In this document: positions 1 through 10,418 of the stretch, one piece after another
Layout: each line of letters begins with the position of its first letter
Position numbering within the stretch: the stretch's first letter is position 1
Source: Darksidea phi
Taxonomy: Eukaryota; Ascomycota; Dothideomycetes; Pleosporales; Lentitheciaceae
Reading direction: 5' to 3'
Assembly: GCA_030770425.1 (NCBI GenBank)
Contig: JASJFT010000137.1
Span: 2,367 to 66,366, forward strand
DNA: 64,000 bases
The notes under the pieces: model-generated
What the model saw: only the letters and a program-made list of their open reading frames with translations
Told to the model about the DNA's origin: nothing
Databases searched by the model: none
Position numbers and translations under genes: made by a program

Positions 1-598
1 CCCGCGTACCGCTTGGCGAAGTACCTCTTCTGCCTCGCTGTATTTGTTCTGATTAGAGAGTGCTAATCCTAGCCAGTGCTTGCTCTCGAGCGTCTCTTTA
101 TGATCTTGTCCTAGTATTCGCTCTTGCCCGCGTACCGCTTGGCGAAGTACCTCTTCTGCCTCGCTGTATTTGTTCTGATTAGAGAGTGCTAATCCTAGCC
201 AGTACTTGCTCTCGAGCGTCTCTTTATGATCTTGTCCTAGTATTCGCTCTTGCCCGCGTACCGCTTGGCGAAGTACCTCTTCTGCCTCGCTGTATTTGTT
301 CTGATTAGAGAGTGCTAATCCTAGCCAGTCCTTGCTATAGAGCGTGTCCTTATGGTCTTGTCCTAGTATTCGCTGTTGCCCGCGTACTGCTTGGCGAAGT
401 ACCTCCTCTGCCTCGCTGTACTTATTCTGCTCATAGAGTACTAATCCTAGCCAGTACTTGCTCTCGAGCGTGTTTTTATGGTCTTGTCCGAGTGCTCGCT
501 CTTGCCCGCGTACCGCTTGGCGAAGTACCTCTTCTGCCGCCCTGTACTCATTCTGCTTATAGAGTGCTAATCCTAGCCAGTGCTTGCTCTCGAGCATG
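1..598 (-). repeat. 126-bp tandem repeat coding for 42-residue TPR units
   Basis: Five head-to-tail units start at 1, 127, 253, 379 and 505, an exact 126-bp period. Units 1 and 2 differ at one base only (78 versus 204); unit 3 is also very close, and units 4 and 5 are more diverged. On the minus strand each unit is one 42-residue TPR of the kinesin-light-chain type, with cores such as WLGLAL, AEEVLRQAV and GQDHK. The period is a multiple of three, so unit gain or loss keeps frame. The array runs off the left edge, so its full copy number is unknown. Confidence 0.95.
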
Positions 599-744
599 GT
601 GACCTCCTCGGCGCCTCGCACCTTCTCCCACTGTTGGACCACTTGTCGCAACAGCCGCCCCGCCCTAACATACTCCCCACGCATGTAGTAATCTCGCCCT
701 AATCTATACTCTCTCTCTATATCCCTCTCCGAATCCGAGGGCAT
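1..744 (-). CDS. TPR-repeat protein, partial (C-terminal part off window)
   Basis: The minus strand is open from about 868 down to base 1, and the TPR array begins near 598. The first in-frame Met before the repeats is at 744 (MPSDSERDIEREY). It is followed by a divergent first TPR-like helix pair (GRDYYMRGEYVRAGRLLRQ) and then at least five 42-residue repeats. In fungi such arrays commonly form the C-terminal ligand-sensing part of NLR-like STAND proteins. Here the frame closes about 130 bp upstream of the Met, and a HeLo-kinase relic occupies the next kilobase. No NB-ARC or NACHT domain is therefore visible unless a distant exon exists. It is either a stand-alone TPR protein or a truncated NLR. 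The start is uncertain. Confidence 0.7.
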   Translation of the reverse strand, partial: MPSDSERDIEREYRLGRDYYMRGEYVRAGRLLRQVVQQWEKVRGAEEVTMLESKHWLGLALYKQNEYRAAEEVLRQAVRGQERALGQDHKNTLESKYWLGLVLYEQNKYSEAEEVLRQAVRGQQRILGQDHKDTLYSKDWLGLALSNQNKYSEAEEVLRQAVRGQERILGQDHKETLESKYWLGLALSNQNKYSEAEEVLRQAVRGQERILGQDHKETLESKHWLGLALSNQNKYSEAEEVLRQAVRG

Positions 745-1093
745 CGTCGGTCCCGGTCCTGAGCGCGTCGGATGGTCGTCGGAGGGTTCACTACGTTCGA
801 CACGAACGACGGTGACGGTTGTAGGACGGAGCGAAGTTGGGCAGGAAAAAGAGAGATGGAAGACGTTTCGCACGCGGCTTCAGTCGGTGTATTTGTGGTG
901 TCGGTAGGGCAGGTGGTGAGCCTGCAGAAGGATGTAGCCATCAGCTCTCGGCCCTCGGCATCTCTTGGCGCAGCGCGATCTCGTACTCGACACAGTGTCG
1001 CTCCGATAGCAACTTCATATATCATTATATCAACCGACCCTTCACAGCCCAAACACATCCGCGTTCCCGGGCTGCCGGACAAAATTTTGTGCG

Positions 1094-2585
1094 ATGGGTG
1101 ATCCACTCTCCGTCCTTGGCGCTGCTGTTGGCGTAACGTCTCTGATCATCCAGCTCACAGACGAATGTGGTAAAGGTCTTAACCTTCGACCTATAAACTT
1201 TACAACGAAGCAGTGAATCTGCCGCAAACGCATCGTTACCTTCTTTGTACGTCTTCACATCGAGCAACAGCGTTTCCTCAACTTCGCACTGGAAGCCGGC
1301 GTTTTGCACGCAGACGGAGTTATCTGCAGTACCCTTCAGATCAATCGCTCCTTGTTATTGGGTATCCTTGCCGAATTAAGGCTTTGTTTGAGAACTACGC
1401 AGCAGCCAACGGCAGATATGAAAAAGTCGTGAAGAATAGTCGCATCGACTGGGACGACCAATCAGATCCAGGCCATGATCTGATGAGCCTTCTCTGTATC
1501 ACAGTAGACGAAAATGCGCAGCGCAAAAGGGCAGCACCTCCAAGTAGGAGACCTGAGGCTGCGGACCGTGTTCGCGGATTGGGGACAAAGCATCACACAA
1601 ACGGCCAAAAACTTACGGACCATCGTGAGAAATTGACGAACTAGACCACAATGCCGATGCTTCAGATCTCAGCGACTTCATCGATGCACAACTTCCACTG
1701 GTCGACTTCCAGTTACAGGAGGGAATGACAGAACCCGAAGATCTACGGACACGGGCCACTTATCGTGGTAGAAGCGTTTGGATAGAATGGAAAATCATTC
1801 CAGTGGGTAATGCTCGTCCCGATGTTGTACAGATCCAGCGGCGCATCGGTCTTTTGACGGATCTACTACGCTTGGTTAAGCCGGATGGCTTCAGGGCAGC
1901 CCCTTGTCTTGGGTATATCAAGACTGCAGACACACACGATATAACCCGCTTTGGCGTTGTTTTTGAAGGACCATCAACTGCACAGTCAAAGATAACAACT
2001 CTTCGAGAACTGCTTGGACATGCCCCGAAACCTTCATTGAGCGCACGCGCTGCGTTGTGTGCAGTACTAGCGCGCTGTATCCACAGCCTTCATGCGGTGA
2101 ACTGGTTACACAAGGCCCTGCGAGCGGATAACATTATCTTCTTTTCCTCGACAGGATCGCCAAACCTCGACACGCCCTTTGTGTCTGGATTCGAGCTTTC
2201 TCGTCCCAGCAACATGGACCAATGGACCGAAAAACCTGGGTTCGGACTTCGAACCTGCCAAAGATATATACCGCCACCCGAATGCGCAATCTAGTCAATC
2301 GGACGGCAACTATCGCAAATCATACGACATTTACAGTCTTGGCGTTGTGATGACTGAAATTGCGCTTTGGAAGCGTATCGAAGATGTCTTGGGATTGGAA
2401 AATTTGTCGAAGGCTAAACCGCTGACGCTTCGAGGAATACAGGCCCAGCTGCTGAAGAAGTCGTTTACAGGAAACGCGGCGGATTGCTAGATCATGCCTG
2501 CAGCAAGTTGCCTCTGCCTGCGGCGACTCGTTACGTGACGTCGTTGAGCGCTGTCTCGAAATGGATGCTGAGTCTAAGCCTGAGT
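1094..2585 (+). pseudogene. HeLo-domain / kinase-like (prion-inhibition and propagation) gene, broken
   Basis: The start at 1094 reads MGDPLSVLGAAVGVTSLIIQ, the typical beginning of a fungal HeLo-type N-terminal domain, a membrane-active cell-death domain in the HET-S family. The homologous-looking sequence then jumps frames. The first frame stops at 1213. HeLo-like text continues at 1213-1255, 1256-1376 (EQQRFLNFALEAGVL) and 1377-1644 (ALFENYAAANGRYEKVV). A kinase-like half runs in a third frame at 1645-2290 (LLRLVKP; SLHAVNWLHKALRADNIIFF, equivalent to the catalytic loop). It shifts again at about 2280-2490 (SYDIYSLGVVMTEIALW) and ends in another frame (DSLRDVVERCLEMD). Five or so frameshifts with intact local similarity mean a decayed gene, not introns. 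It is transcribed divergently from the TPR gene. Family naming rests on remembered sequence style. Confidence 0.75.
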
Positions 2586-3448
2586 ACTGAAGCAGCGCTT
2601 CGAGGCTACCAAATACTACCATTTTAGATCTTGTGAAGAAATTGGAGCGTGTCGCTGAAGCAATACCACGAAGAGATCTTGGTCCAGCACTATGCATCCA
2701 GTTATATATACTCTAATATACAAAAGTGAACAATGCCCCCTGCTATTCAGGAACCATGAGACCGTGTTTGTACCGGGACATTGTTCGTGGCTGCCCTAGT
2801 TTACGGAGCGCACGAATTGTGGGAAATATTGATCAGCATTGGACCTAATTCTGATCCGTAGTGGCTCGTGCTGAACAGATTACGACTTTGAGCGATATCC
2901 CACCCATACGGAAAGAAGTAAGCCGCGTAGGCTCTCCGGCTTGTCTTGCGATCCATGGTATCTGAAGGGATTGTCAGCAGTCAAGCAGCGTGCTACGGAA
3001 ACGAAGAATGTGCTTTACAATGCTAGGATAGGCTCCTAGCGCTTCTAGTATTTTCCGTTCGACTAAGAAGTTGTTTATGATTTTCCATGTCAGCTATATG
3101 CACGCCGAGGATTCTTTCCACACCTCAGCCGGTTCACTATCACGCCAGGCCGTACTAGAAAGATCAATGAAGTCAAGCCGCGATTCTTTGGTGCGGCCAT
3201 TGGTCGAAGATACAGCGCTCCTTTGCCTTGAGGAAACGCGAGGACAGATTACTCTGTTCCGTCGTGCGCCTTCTCTACTACGTGGCATGAGTTCCCTGGA
3301 GCCTGAAGATCGGGTTGCATGGATGATCTAGGTTCATGTCGTGAGTAAAGAATGCACGCAGTTGTGTTCCCATGCAAGTCACCGGAGCTAGAAGCTGTGA
3401 ATAGTTGTTAATTAGAGAAAGTATCTATCGTGTTTTCCAACGGCAAGA
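2586..3448. other. intergenic, no supported gene
   Basis: Only short reading frames occur here. One plus-strand frame of 86 codons at 3071-3331 has no recognisable domain. I see no RNA gene or repeat. Confidence 0.5.
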
Positions 3449-4397
3449 ATGGCTGAGGACTTTAGGGGCGGCTCCGCTCTATCGATCGCTACAACCGTCA
3501 TCAGTTTCCTCACCTTCGTGTATGGCATTATTGTGGGCAGCATTGTCTTCGCAGTGCAACTCCGAAACGCCTCTGGAGATATCAAACATTTTGCGAAGTC
3601 TGCAGCATTTCTACGCCGTCAAATTATGGACCTTCCGAAACCCATGAAATCCAATGATCCATTTCGCCAAGGTGAAAAGTCAATCACAGATGCACCTTTC
3701 GGAAAAATTGACACATATAATTCTCGACTCTTATCGACAAATTGTTCTTAAACCCCAGCCTATTAAAGCCGATCCGAGCCTAAGAACAGCGGCTTTTAAT
3801 CATGATTTCCGGAAACCGTTCTCTAAAACTCGAAACTTGGCTCCAGGCTACTTCAATTATTGGCCAGAGGATCCAAAGAACCAGACCCCTGACTGGGATG
3901 GGCTTCTATGCTTTGGAGATAAGTTAAGATGGATGTGGACACAAAGGGACTATAAGAATGCGTTGGCCGACGCCCAACGTGACTATAACGCTATCTTGCG
4001 TATAATTGAGCAATCGGGGTTTCCCTGTGCGGGTACTAAGTCTTATCTAAACGCAGGGTATGTATTTCATGTTGGTCATATTTAATAGGTAGTGGCATAT
4101 CTAACCGACTCTTCGGTTCGCAGTCAAAAGGTAGACAGTGTGAGGGCTGTACAACGGAAACCCCCGTCAACCATGTTTAAGCCATCTGCCGGGTTAATGG
4201 CCTCCGGCGAAGACACATTCCTCTCCTCGAAGCCACTTACTATGCCCGGCGGGCACACACTCGAAAGAGCCACGACTCCCCAGGAACGTACGCCATTCGT
4301 GGATGACCGGGGGCGCGAAAGACCGCGCATAAGAGGTACTACAGTATCATGTTCACCAAGCTCTCTAGAATTTCCAACAGCTGCTAATTCTCTCTAA
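3449..4397 (+). CDS. hypothetical protein with N-terminal membrane anchor, possibly broken
   Basis: The frame from 3449 begins MAEDFRGGSALSIATTVISF and carries one clear hydrophobic helix (about residues 9-36, VISFLTFVYGIIVGSIVFAV). It then has a charged segment (HFAKSAAFLRRQIMDL) and stops at 3751. A second frame, open 3654-4085, looks like its continuation (KLTHIILDSYRQIV; YFNYWPEDP; RDYKNALADAQRDYN). Crossing from one to the other needs either a frameshift or an unusual intron near 3660-3720. A GTATGT donor near 4058 could join a third, low-complexity segment ending at 4397. No known domain is recognised. It sits among pseudogenes and may be one itself. Confidence 0.35.
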
Positions 4398-4501
4398 ATG
4401 TATTGCTCTTGTCACGCCTACTTCTGCCGGAGGACCTTCAGATCATCATCGGGCCGGTTTTAGTGGGTTACTGGAAGGGTTAGGATTCCTTCATCATTGA
4501 A

Positions 4502-4840
4502 TACTTCAACTCGGTCGGCGATATTGGATGGTATGCAAGTGCTTACGCCCTGACGGGTTGTGCTATGCAACTTCCAACTGGCCGTCTTTACAGCTTCTAC
4601 TCTCTAAAATAGGTCTTCTTTTCCCTCGTCTTAGTCTTCTAGATCGGGTCTGCCATCTGTGCAGGTACCTTCAATTGCAATACCATCATAACCGGCCGTG
4701 CAGTGCCAGTAATTGGGTGTGCGGGGGTCTTTTCTGGATCTATGATCATTTCAGCATATGGAAGGAGGGGGCAGAGCGCGTTACGCAATTTTTGCAGAGG
4801 GCTATCCATTGATCAAAGCGCCATCAACTGGGTGAATTAG
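4502..4840 (+). pseudogene. MFS drug-efflux transporter fragment (DHA14-like relic)
   Basis: One frame of 113 codons carries the stretch around TM2-TM4 of a fungal 14-TM drug:H+ antiporter: VGDIGWYASAYALTGCAMQL, then TGRLYSFYSLK, then IGSAICAGTFNCNTIITGRA, then GCAGVFSGSMIISAYGRRG. Two in-frame stops interrupt it, after SLK (a Trp position in the family, TGG to TAG) and after VLVF (a Glu position, GAG to TAG). Nothing before or after completes the protein. It is a dead fragment of roughly one fifth of a transporter. Confidence 0.75.
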
Positions 4841-5525
4841 AGTGTGATTTCGAATTATGGATTGAATGGAATTACAAGGCGTTGTTGTTACTACATCCCT
4901 CACGCTCACTTCATCACAGGAAATTGAAACTGTTTAGTTGGCTGCCAAACCGAGCCTTTTACCTGGTCAATCGCTCTTAATATATATCCCAAGATTTCAC
5001 GCCTCCTACATTATATAAGCATCTTATATGAGCTAGTGCAGAGTGATAGGTCTTGGAAACTTAGGCTTTAGTCTCTTAAGACACAATATGAGTAATATTA
5101 AGAGTGACATGCAGGAATGTAGACAATTATGAACCTGCTCCGGGATCACAATAGGTGAGGTGCCATCGAGAAGTTCTGTGAAGAGAGAAGAAGGCAGACT
5201 AGAGGACTTTCCATACTGCGAGGAACAAAAGACGAGAAGTGTTGAGGACATTACCTTGCGATATGGGTAATACAGGGACGGAACTAAGTGGCGAACGGGT
5301 TTTGAAAGGTGAATACTGAGCGCTTTACTGGAAGCTTTCATTGCTTTTTATGGACGAGTGACTTCGTACTCAATTCGGATTTTCACAGGCACTATCTCCA
5401 ACATGGGTATCGCGCCATCCCGATTCATCGCCAATTCTACAAAGGCTATCCCCAGTCCTCCAGCTTCAGAGTGTGACCCTTCTACAGCGCAAACGCTTGA
5501 TGGGCCGTACATGCCGATGGCCACT
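4841..5525. other. intergenic, AT-rich
   Basis: This is the stretch between the MFS relic and the 3' end of the next minus-strand gene. A 102-codon minus-strand frame (5033-5341) has no recognisable feature and is not called. Confidence 0.45.
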
Positions 5526-6571
5526 CTATGATCCATCAATCTGCTGCAGCGCTTCGGTGCGATCGAACAGCCGAGCGAGGCGCCTGAATGATAGTTAGCA
5601 ACAGCAGGACCGTGCATGGGGTACCAATAAGTAAAGAGGTTTAAGGGGAACGTACGCTTCGTCCGGATCACCAGTATCCAGCATGTGCTCCAACTGTTCC
5701 TGGATGTGCTCCAACTGTTCTTGGAACGCTCCAAGACGCCCGGTAGCTGATACGGCGTTTCGGCGCGAGGGACGCTGATGATGGTCAGAACTGTCCTTGA
5801 TGTCTCCCGTCTTTATGTTCTGTTCCCAGTAAAGTTTATCTGTAGCGCGGTCGTTAGTGATCGGGTCCGCTATGAAAAGTTCGACAGTCTCCTTGTTCGG
5901 CTTGATCTGGGCGTAGGTGTCGAAGCCCTGCGAGCGCATCCAGTAGCAGAACCGGAGAGCGTCCTTCCAGTTAGGGTACTTCGTCTTCGTATCTATACTC
6001 TGTGTAAAGTCCCTTGCACTCTCTGGCTGTAGTTGGTCGGCGGCATACTTCTCCAGAAATCTGAGTACCGCACCTAAGAACGTGTCAGTAAAATACAAGA
6101 TCAAACGATGTGGTAGCACTCTTGCTGGTCAACTAGCGAGTCTGAAGCGCTCATTGGGCGAGCCTCCTTCTCGGCTAAGGTTGGTGACATAGGGAACTTA
6201 CGCTGAGCGCCAATATAGCCAAGCGACCTCGACTGGTCTTCCTCCTTCTCTCTGTACGTCGTTGGCGGCAGCACGGTGGTGAGAGTAACGATCGGCTTGC
6301 GCTCCGCCTCTTCCTCTCTTCCAATTCTTAGGCTACGCTTAACTGGTGTTTGCAAGTTCGGTTGCGACAAGAGTTGGGCAGTGTCGGGGTACACAGGGAC
6401 TGGCCCTCGCATGACGGCAGCGGCACCGCTACCATCGATCTGGACCTGTACCTGGATGGCCTGCGGCTGCTCTCCGTTACCGTCCATAGTGTGCAATGAG
6501 TCTCCAGGAGCTGCTTCAAAGTCAGCTGGGAACCGCGGTTGAGTGACCGCGGTTTCGGGTGGGGAGTCCAA
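5526..6571 (-). CDS. hypothetical protein, three exons
   Basis: Model: exons 6571-6202, 6073-5656 and 5583-5526, giving 281 residues. Intron 1 (6201-6074) has a GTAAGT donor and TTCTTAG acceptor; intron 2 (5655-5584) has GTACGT and CATTCAG. Both joins keep frame. The N-terminal third is low complexity (Pro/Gln/Ala). The middle holds a compact segment with YPNWKDALRFCYWMRSQGFD and NKETVELFIADP. The C-terminus is a predicted coiled coil (FQEQLEHIQEQLEHML) ending ALQQIDGS. No domain is recognised. Without the second splice the last frame would run on to about 5348 in a different frame, so the C-terminus is the least certain part. Confidence 0.6.
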
Positions 6572-7322
6572 TTTCGGCGGATGGTGGCGAAGGTAATATA
6601 TTCTTTAGAAATGCGAAGTGTGGGTTAAGCGAGGGTGCTATCTATGAAAATTGCTGGGTGAAGGTGACAGCAGTTGTGACAGCGTGGTGAAGATGTGAAA
6701 AGGCGCCAAGACTTGCTCGTGGTAGGTCCAGCGCTGAGCAACGAGGGAGTGGGAGAGGGGAAATATTGGATACGAATCAATTTAATGTAATTAGAAATGG
6801 CTACTTATCAAGACATTGTTCACAAGCTTTTCTGCCTAATGCTGCCTCAAGACCATCCTTAAAGAGTAGCCCCCACCTCGCCTCGTCCCCAAATACACAC
6901 GCCCATCAAACGTTGGCTCACCCTTATTCTGATAGGTTCTCCCCCAATTACTGATGGTGTCGTTGACCTTTCGCGTATGATAATGGTGGTCAAATCCATA
7001 CGCGACATCGTCTTCCCCGGCTGTGTGCGCTCCCTTACTTACAGTGCGTTTGGAAGTGCGCTAGACGGGGAGGAAGCTTTTATGATGCACGATAGAGGGA
7101 TTGTTGAAATTATCGAGGTTGTTGCGATGATGTCTGTGGTGGTGTTAAGTTAACTGTCACCGGCCTATGAAAGGGAGGTACGCACCGCATCTACTAGAGA
7201 TCGCGGCGGTTCGATTGTGTGCTTGCGATCTATATCTCAATCCTGCACAGACTGATGTAGATTTCCAATTGTAGTGCATCAAAACACTATTGAAAACGAC
7301 AAACCAGCCTTCATGTCCGTGG
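6572..7322. other. intergenic, nothing recognised
   Basis: About 750 bp between two minus-strand genes. It must contain the promoter of the gene ending at 6571 and the terminator of the gene starting at 9903. No repeat, RNA gene or relic is seen. Confidence 0.5.
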
Positions 7323-9903
7323 CTATGTCATTGTTTCAGATTCGTCTTCGGGCAACGATCCCTTGACAATGCTTCTGCCAGTCGCCCTATCACGTTCTGT
7401 ATGGTAGTTCCGTAATCTCTGGCTACTGATTTGTTTAACCTCTCCAAAAATGCCCTGGTGGCGGTCTAGAACGCACATAGAGAGGTCATGTTGCATCTTC
7501 AGTTTGCAGGAGCAGGGGCCGCCAGCGAATTTATATCGATCTGGAAGACAGTCAGTGCCTGCAAAATAGTGGCCGGAGGCGGAGGTTGTACCTTCCATGC
7601 TTTGAAAGGCGAGGGACACCCTAGTTAGATTGTGCCAACTCCAATCAGAGAGGTCCTTCTTTTGCTCTACCCCAAGCGCCGCCACGTTCCAGCTGAATAG
7701 TCCTTGATCCGCGTCCCATCGTTGTGCCAACATATACCCTTTTGACCGCTCTATGCAGCTAACAGTGCATCTACTATTTGCTGTTCTGCACTTGCAACGT
7801 TCCCTTTTCACAGCTGTCGAGTCGTCGATCTCGATGGCAACCATTGCAAGTTTCGCCCGAGGGTCCTTACTTTTCAAGAATAGCACGAGAAGGGGTTTTG
7901 CTGGCTTCTCATGTAGACGCGCTTTGCCTGAACCCGTGCTGATGGTAGAGACAGAACTAGCGGTTTGCCGAGATATGCTGGTAGCACTAGTTACGATGCT
8001 TGGGTTTCGGTTCTTCGAGTACATGCTGGATTTGAAGCTGCTATAGTTGGAACTTCGGGTCGGTGCAGGACTCATGCTCGGATGGTTGGATTTTGGCGAC
8101 AAAGTGAAGCCGGTACCGGCCGAAGTAGGGCTTAGGGGACCGGGTATATTGCCATTACCGACTGAAACATGCGATCCATGCCTACGCGGGTCGCCATTTC
8201 TCGCTCCACGTCTCAGACTGGGAGGCTCAGTTGCGCTATTCAGAGACACCTCGCTCCGAGGATCCGTACTTTGGGTATCGGACGCATTGGGAGAATGCGT
8301 AGTCAACGAGCCTTGAAACGGTCTAGGTAACCATAGCTGTATTCTGCCATGTTCTTCAATAGGAGCGGACTGGCCGGAGACGATGAATTGGACGTTTACC
8401 ATGGCCTGATCGTAGCGTTCGTATACCTTGTATCCTGTCAAGAGGTGCTGAAGCCGGTAGATGTGTTTGAGTTCTTGAAATGTTGGATTTGTCTGAGTGC
8501 TACCCGAGTGTATGAGCATTTCTAAGGCCTTTGGACTGGAGCTGGGAGTGGCGTATATCGGAGTGAGGTTCACCGTCTTCAAGTCGATCTCCATTTTGAA
8601 CTCTCGAGTACGGGCCTTGTTCGAATGGTCGTTCCCATCCGTGACAGTCTCGACAAGGCGATATCGTGTTGAGTCGATCCTGTATACAGACATGTGGCGC
8701 TGAGCGCCAGGAGGACTGGGCAGAGGTATCTTTAGTACTTCCTCAATGTAGGATTCCAAATGCGGCGAAATTAGTTTTTCAATGCTTTCCTCCACCCATA
8801 TAGAGTAGTCTTCAGGGCTCGTAAGATCAGCCAAGTCAGGCGGAAGTAGTCGTTGCGATCCTGGAGCGCTGAATCGTTGACACTGGACCGATACATCTTC
8901 GTTCAGCTGTGCGACGTATCCAGGCCATTGAGAATCCTTGCTCACGTTTGCCAGTGTTTCGCTTTGTTGAAGATGTTCCACTATCCAGACGCATTTCAAA
9001 AGATTCAGGTATTCTTTTGGGGAAGGAGTGCGTTCGTTTAAGAAACGACCAGGGGTGAAGTTCTTCGTACTTTCCTCCAAGTGCGCTACCAAAGCATCGG
9101 CGCCCGCTTGTAAAGGGAAGCTACCTGGTTCGGTGATTTCAGGATGTGCGCCTTCGGCGGCAGATTGAAACCGTCTCCTTAATTCTGAAGGGATGGACAA
9201 TAGCCTGACAGTGCTGCTCTCCTGGTCCGAAATCGCTTGTCCCACGTCAGGGATAAGAAGACCTTGTAGATGAAGGACACTCTGGTGGACAGCATCGATG
9301 CGCTCAGCCAGGTCATGGTGTATCTCAGAAAGTAGACTCAACTCAAGAGGTTTCAAAAGTATGGCGATCTTGGAGTTATGAGCGTCGAGCCGTTTTCGCA
9401 GATGGTCCACCTTCGGCTGTACCATCAGGCACCATTCTATATTATACGCGAAAGTGCTCGCCGTCCGGAACTCGCGGTTCTCCTCGAGCAGTCGTTTGCA
9501 GTCTTCCAAAGTTGTGTGGTAATCGCCAATGATCTCTTCCAGAGAGGAAAGATCCCAGTTCTTGGGTCTTGCTGGCCCTCTAGAGTTTTGAGCCCATGTA
9601 GTCTTTGCGTTTTCTACGACGCGCAAGATATTCTTCAGGTTGTCCGAAAGAGCCTTGATGTCGTTTCCAAAGTCCTCGTATTGATGGCCTGGCAGCAAGT
9701 CCCAGTTAGCCACATACGAAAACCATGTGCGAGGAGGTCACCCCCAAACTTACAGCTCTCCAATAGAAAGAGCAATACTTCTCCAGCCATTCGTGTTGAG
9801 TACATGTAGTGAACTTACTTGAGGCTTGACTCCAACCCATCTGATAGATCTGCCAGGCGAGCTCGGCCCCGCGGATGACGTCGGACATGGCCACGCCCGC
9901 CAT
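7323..9903 (-). CDS. conserved fungal protein of unknown function (816 aa)
   Basis: Exons 9903-9819 and 9688-7323. The intron (9818-9689) has a GTAAGT donor, a GGCTAACTG branch-like element and TGCCAG acceptor. It joins MAGVAMSDVIRGAELAWQIY...SQAS to HQYEDFGNDIKALSDNLK in frame. The N-terminal 250 residues are helical and charged. They resemble the leader regions found on many fungal STAND-like and signalling proteins, but no NTPase follows. Residues about 330-480 form a mixed alpha/beta segment. A Ser-rich linker (about 490-620) precedes a Cys-containing tail (RCKCRTANSRCTVSCIERSK; later GGPCSCKLKMQ). Those Cys pairs could bind metal, but no known finger is matched. Function unknown. Confidence 0.8.
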
Positions 9904-10418
9904 AGCTTGAGTACACCACCCCGCCGGTGGAGATGCGCTGGGTTTAGGTTATCTCTGCTCAGCCTCGGGGACATAACAGAACCGTAAAGAAGTTGGCGTC
10001 TGGCCTAAGGTGTATAGGTAGTGAAGATAGGATCACAGGAGAAACGGCTCGAGTAGGAAGACTCTCTCCAGGCGATGATCGGAGGCTGTGCCCTGCACTT
10101 CTGATGCTGATCGGGTCACACAGCATCAGTCGTGCCCCTCCGAGAGATAATGGCCATTCAGCTCCGCCTTGTACCACCTAGAAAAAAGCCTGGCAATATA
10201 TTGCGGTTAATATACTATAGCCAATAGTCGATGGTGGCGTTACATTAGAACCCGATTTGGAGATTCAAATACCTAGCGTAGTTTGCCTTCTTCGTAAACT
10301 CAGCCGTACCTAGATGCCTTGTTTCGTATCGGGCCGGAACATATGCTGGCTATGCCCGAGCGTTTATTTTCAACCACATCACTCCCCGGCGCACTCACTG
10401 TCGCTCCGAGTAATTGCT
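9904..10418. other. divergent intergenic region
   Basis: This 515-bp spacer lies between the divergently transcribed unknown gene and the amino-acid permease, so it should carry both promoters. No motif is recognised with confidence. Confidence 0.5.

Noticed and set aside
717..1106. 129-codon minus-strand frame and its plus-strand shadows between the TPR gene and the HeLo relic
   Set aside because: No domain-like content; it overlaps the start of the TPR frame in another phase.
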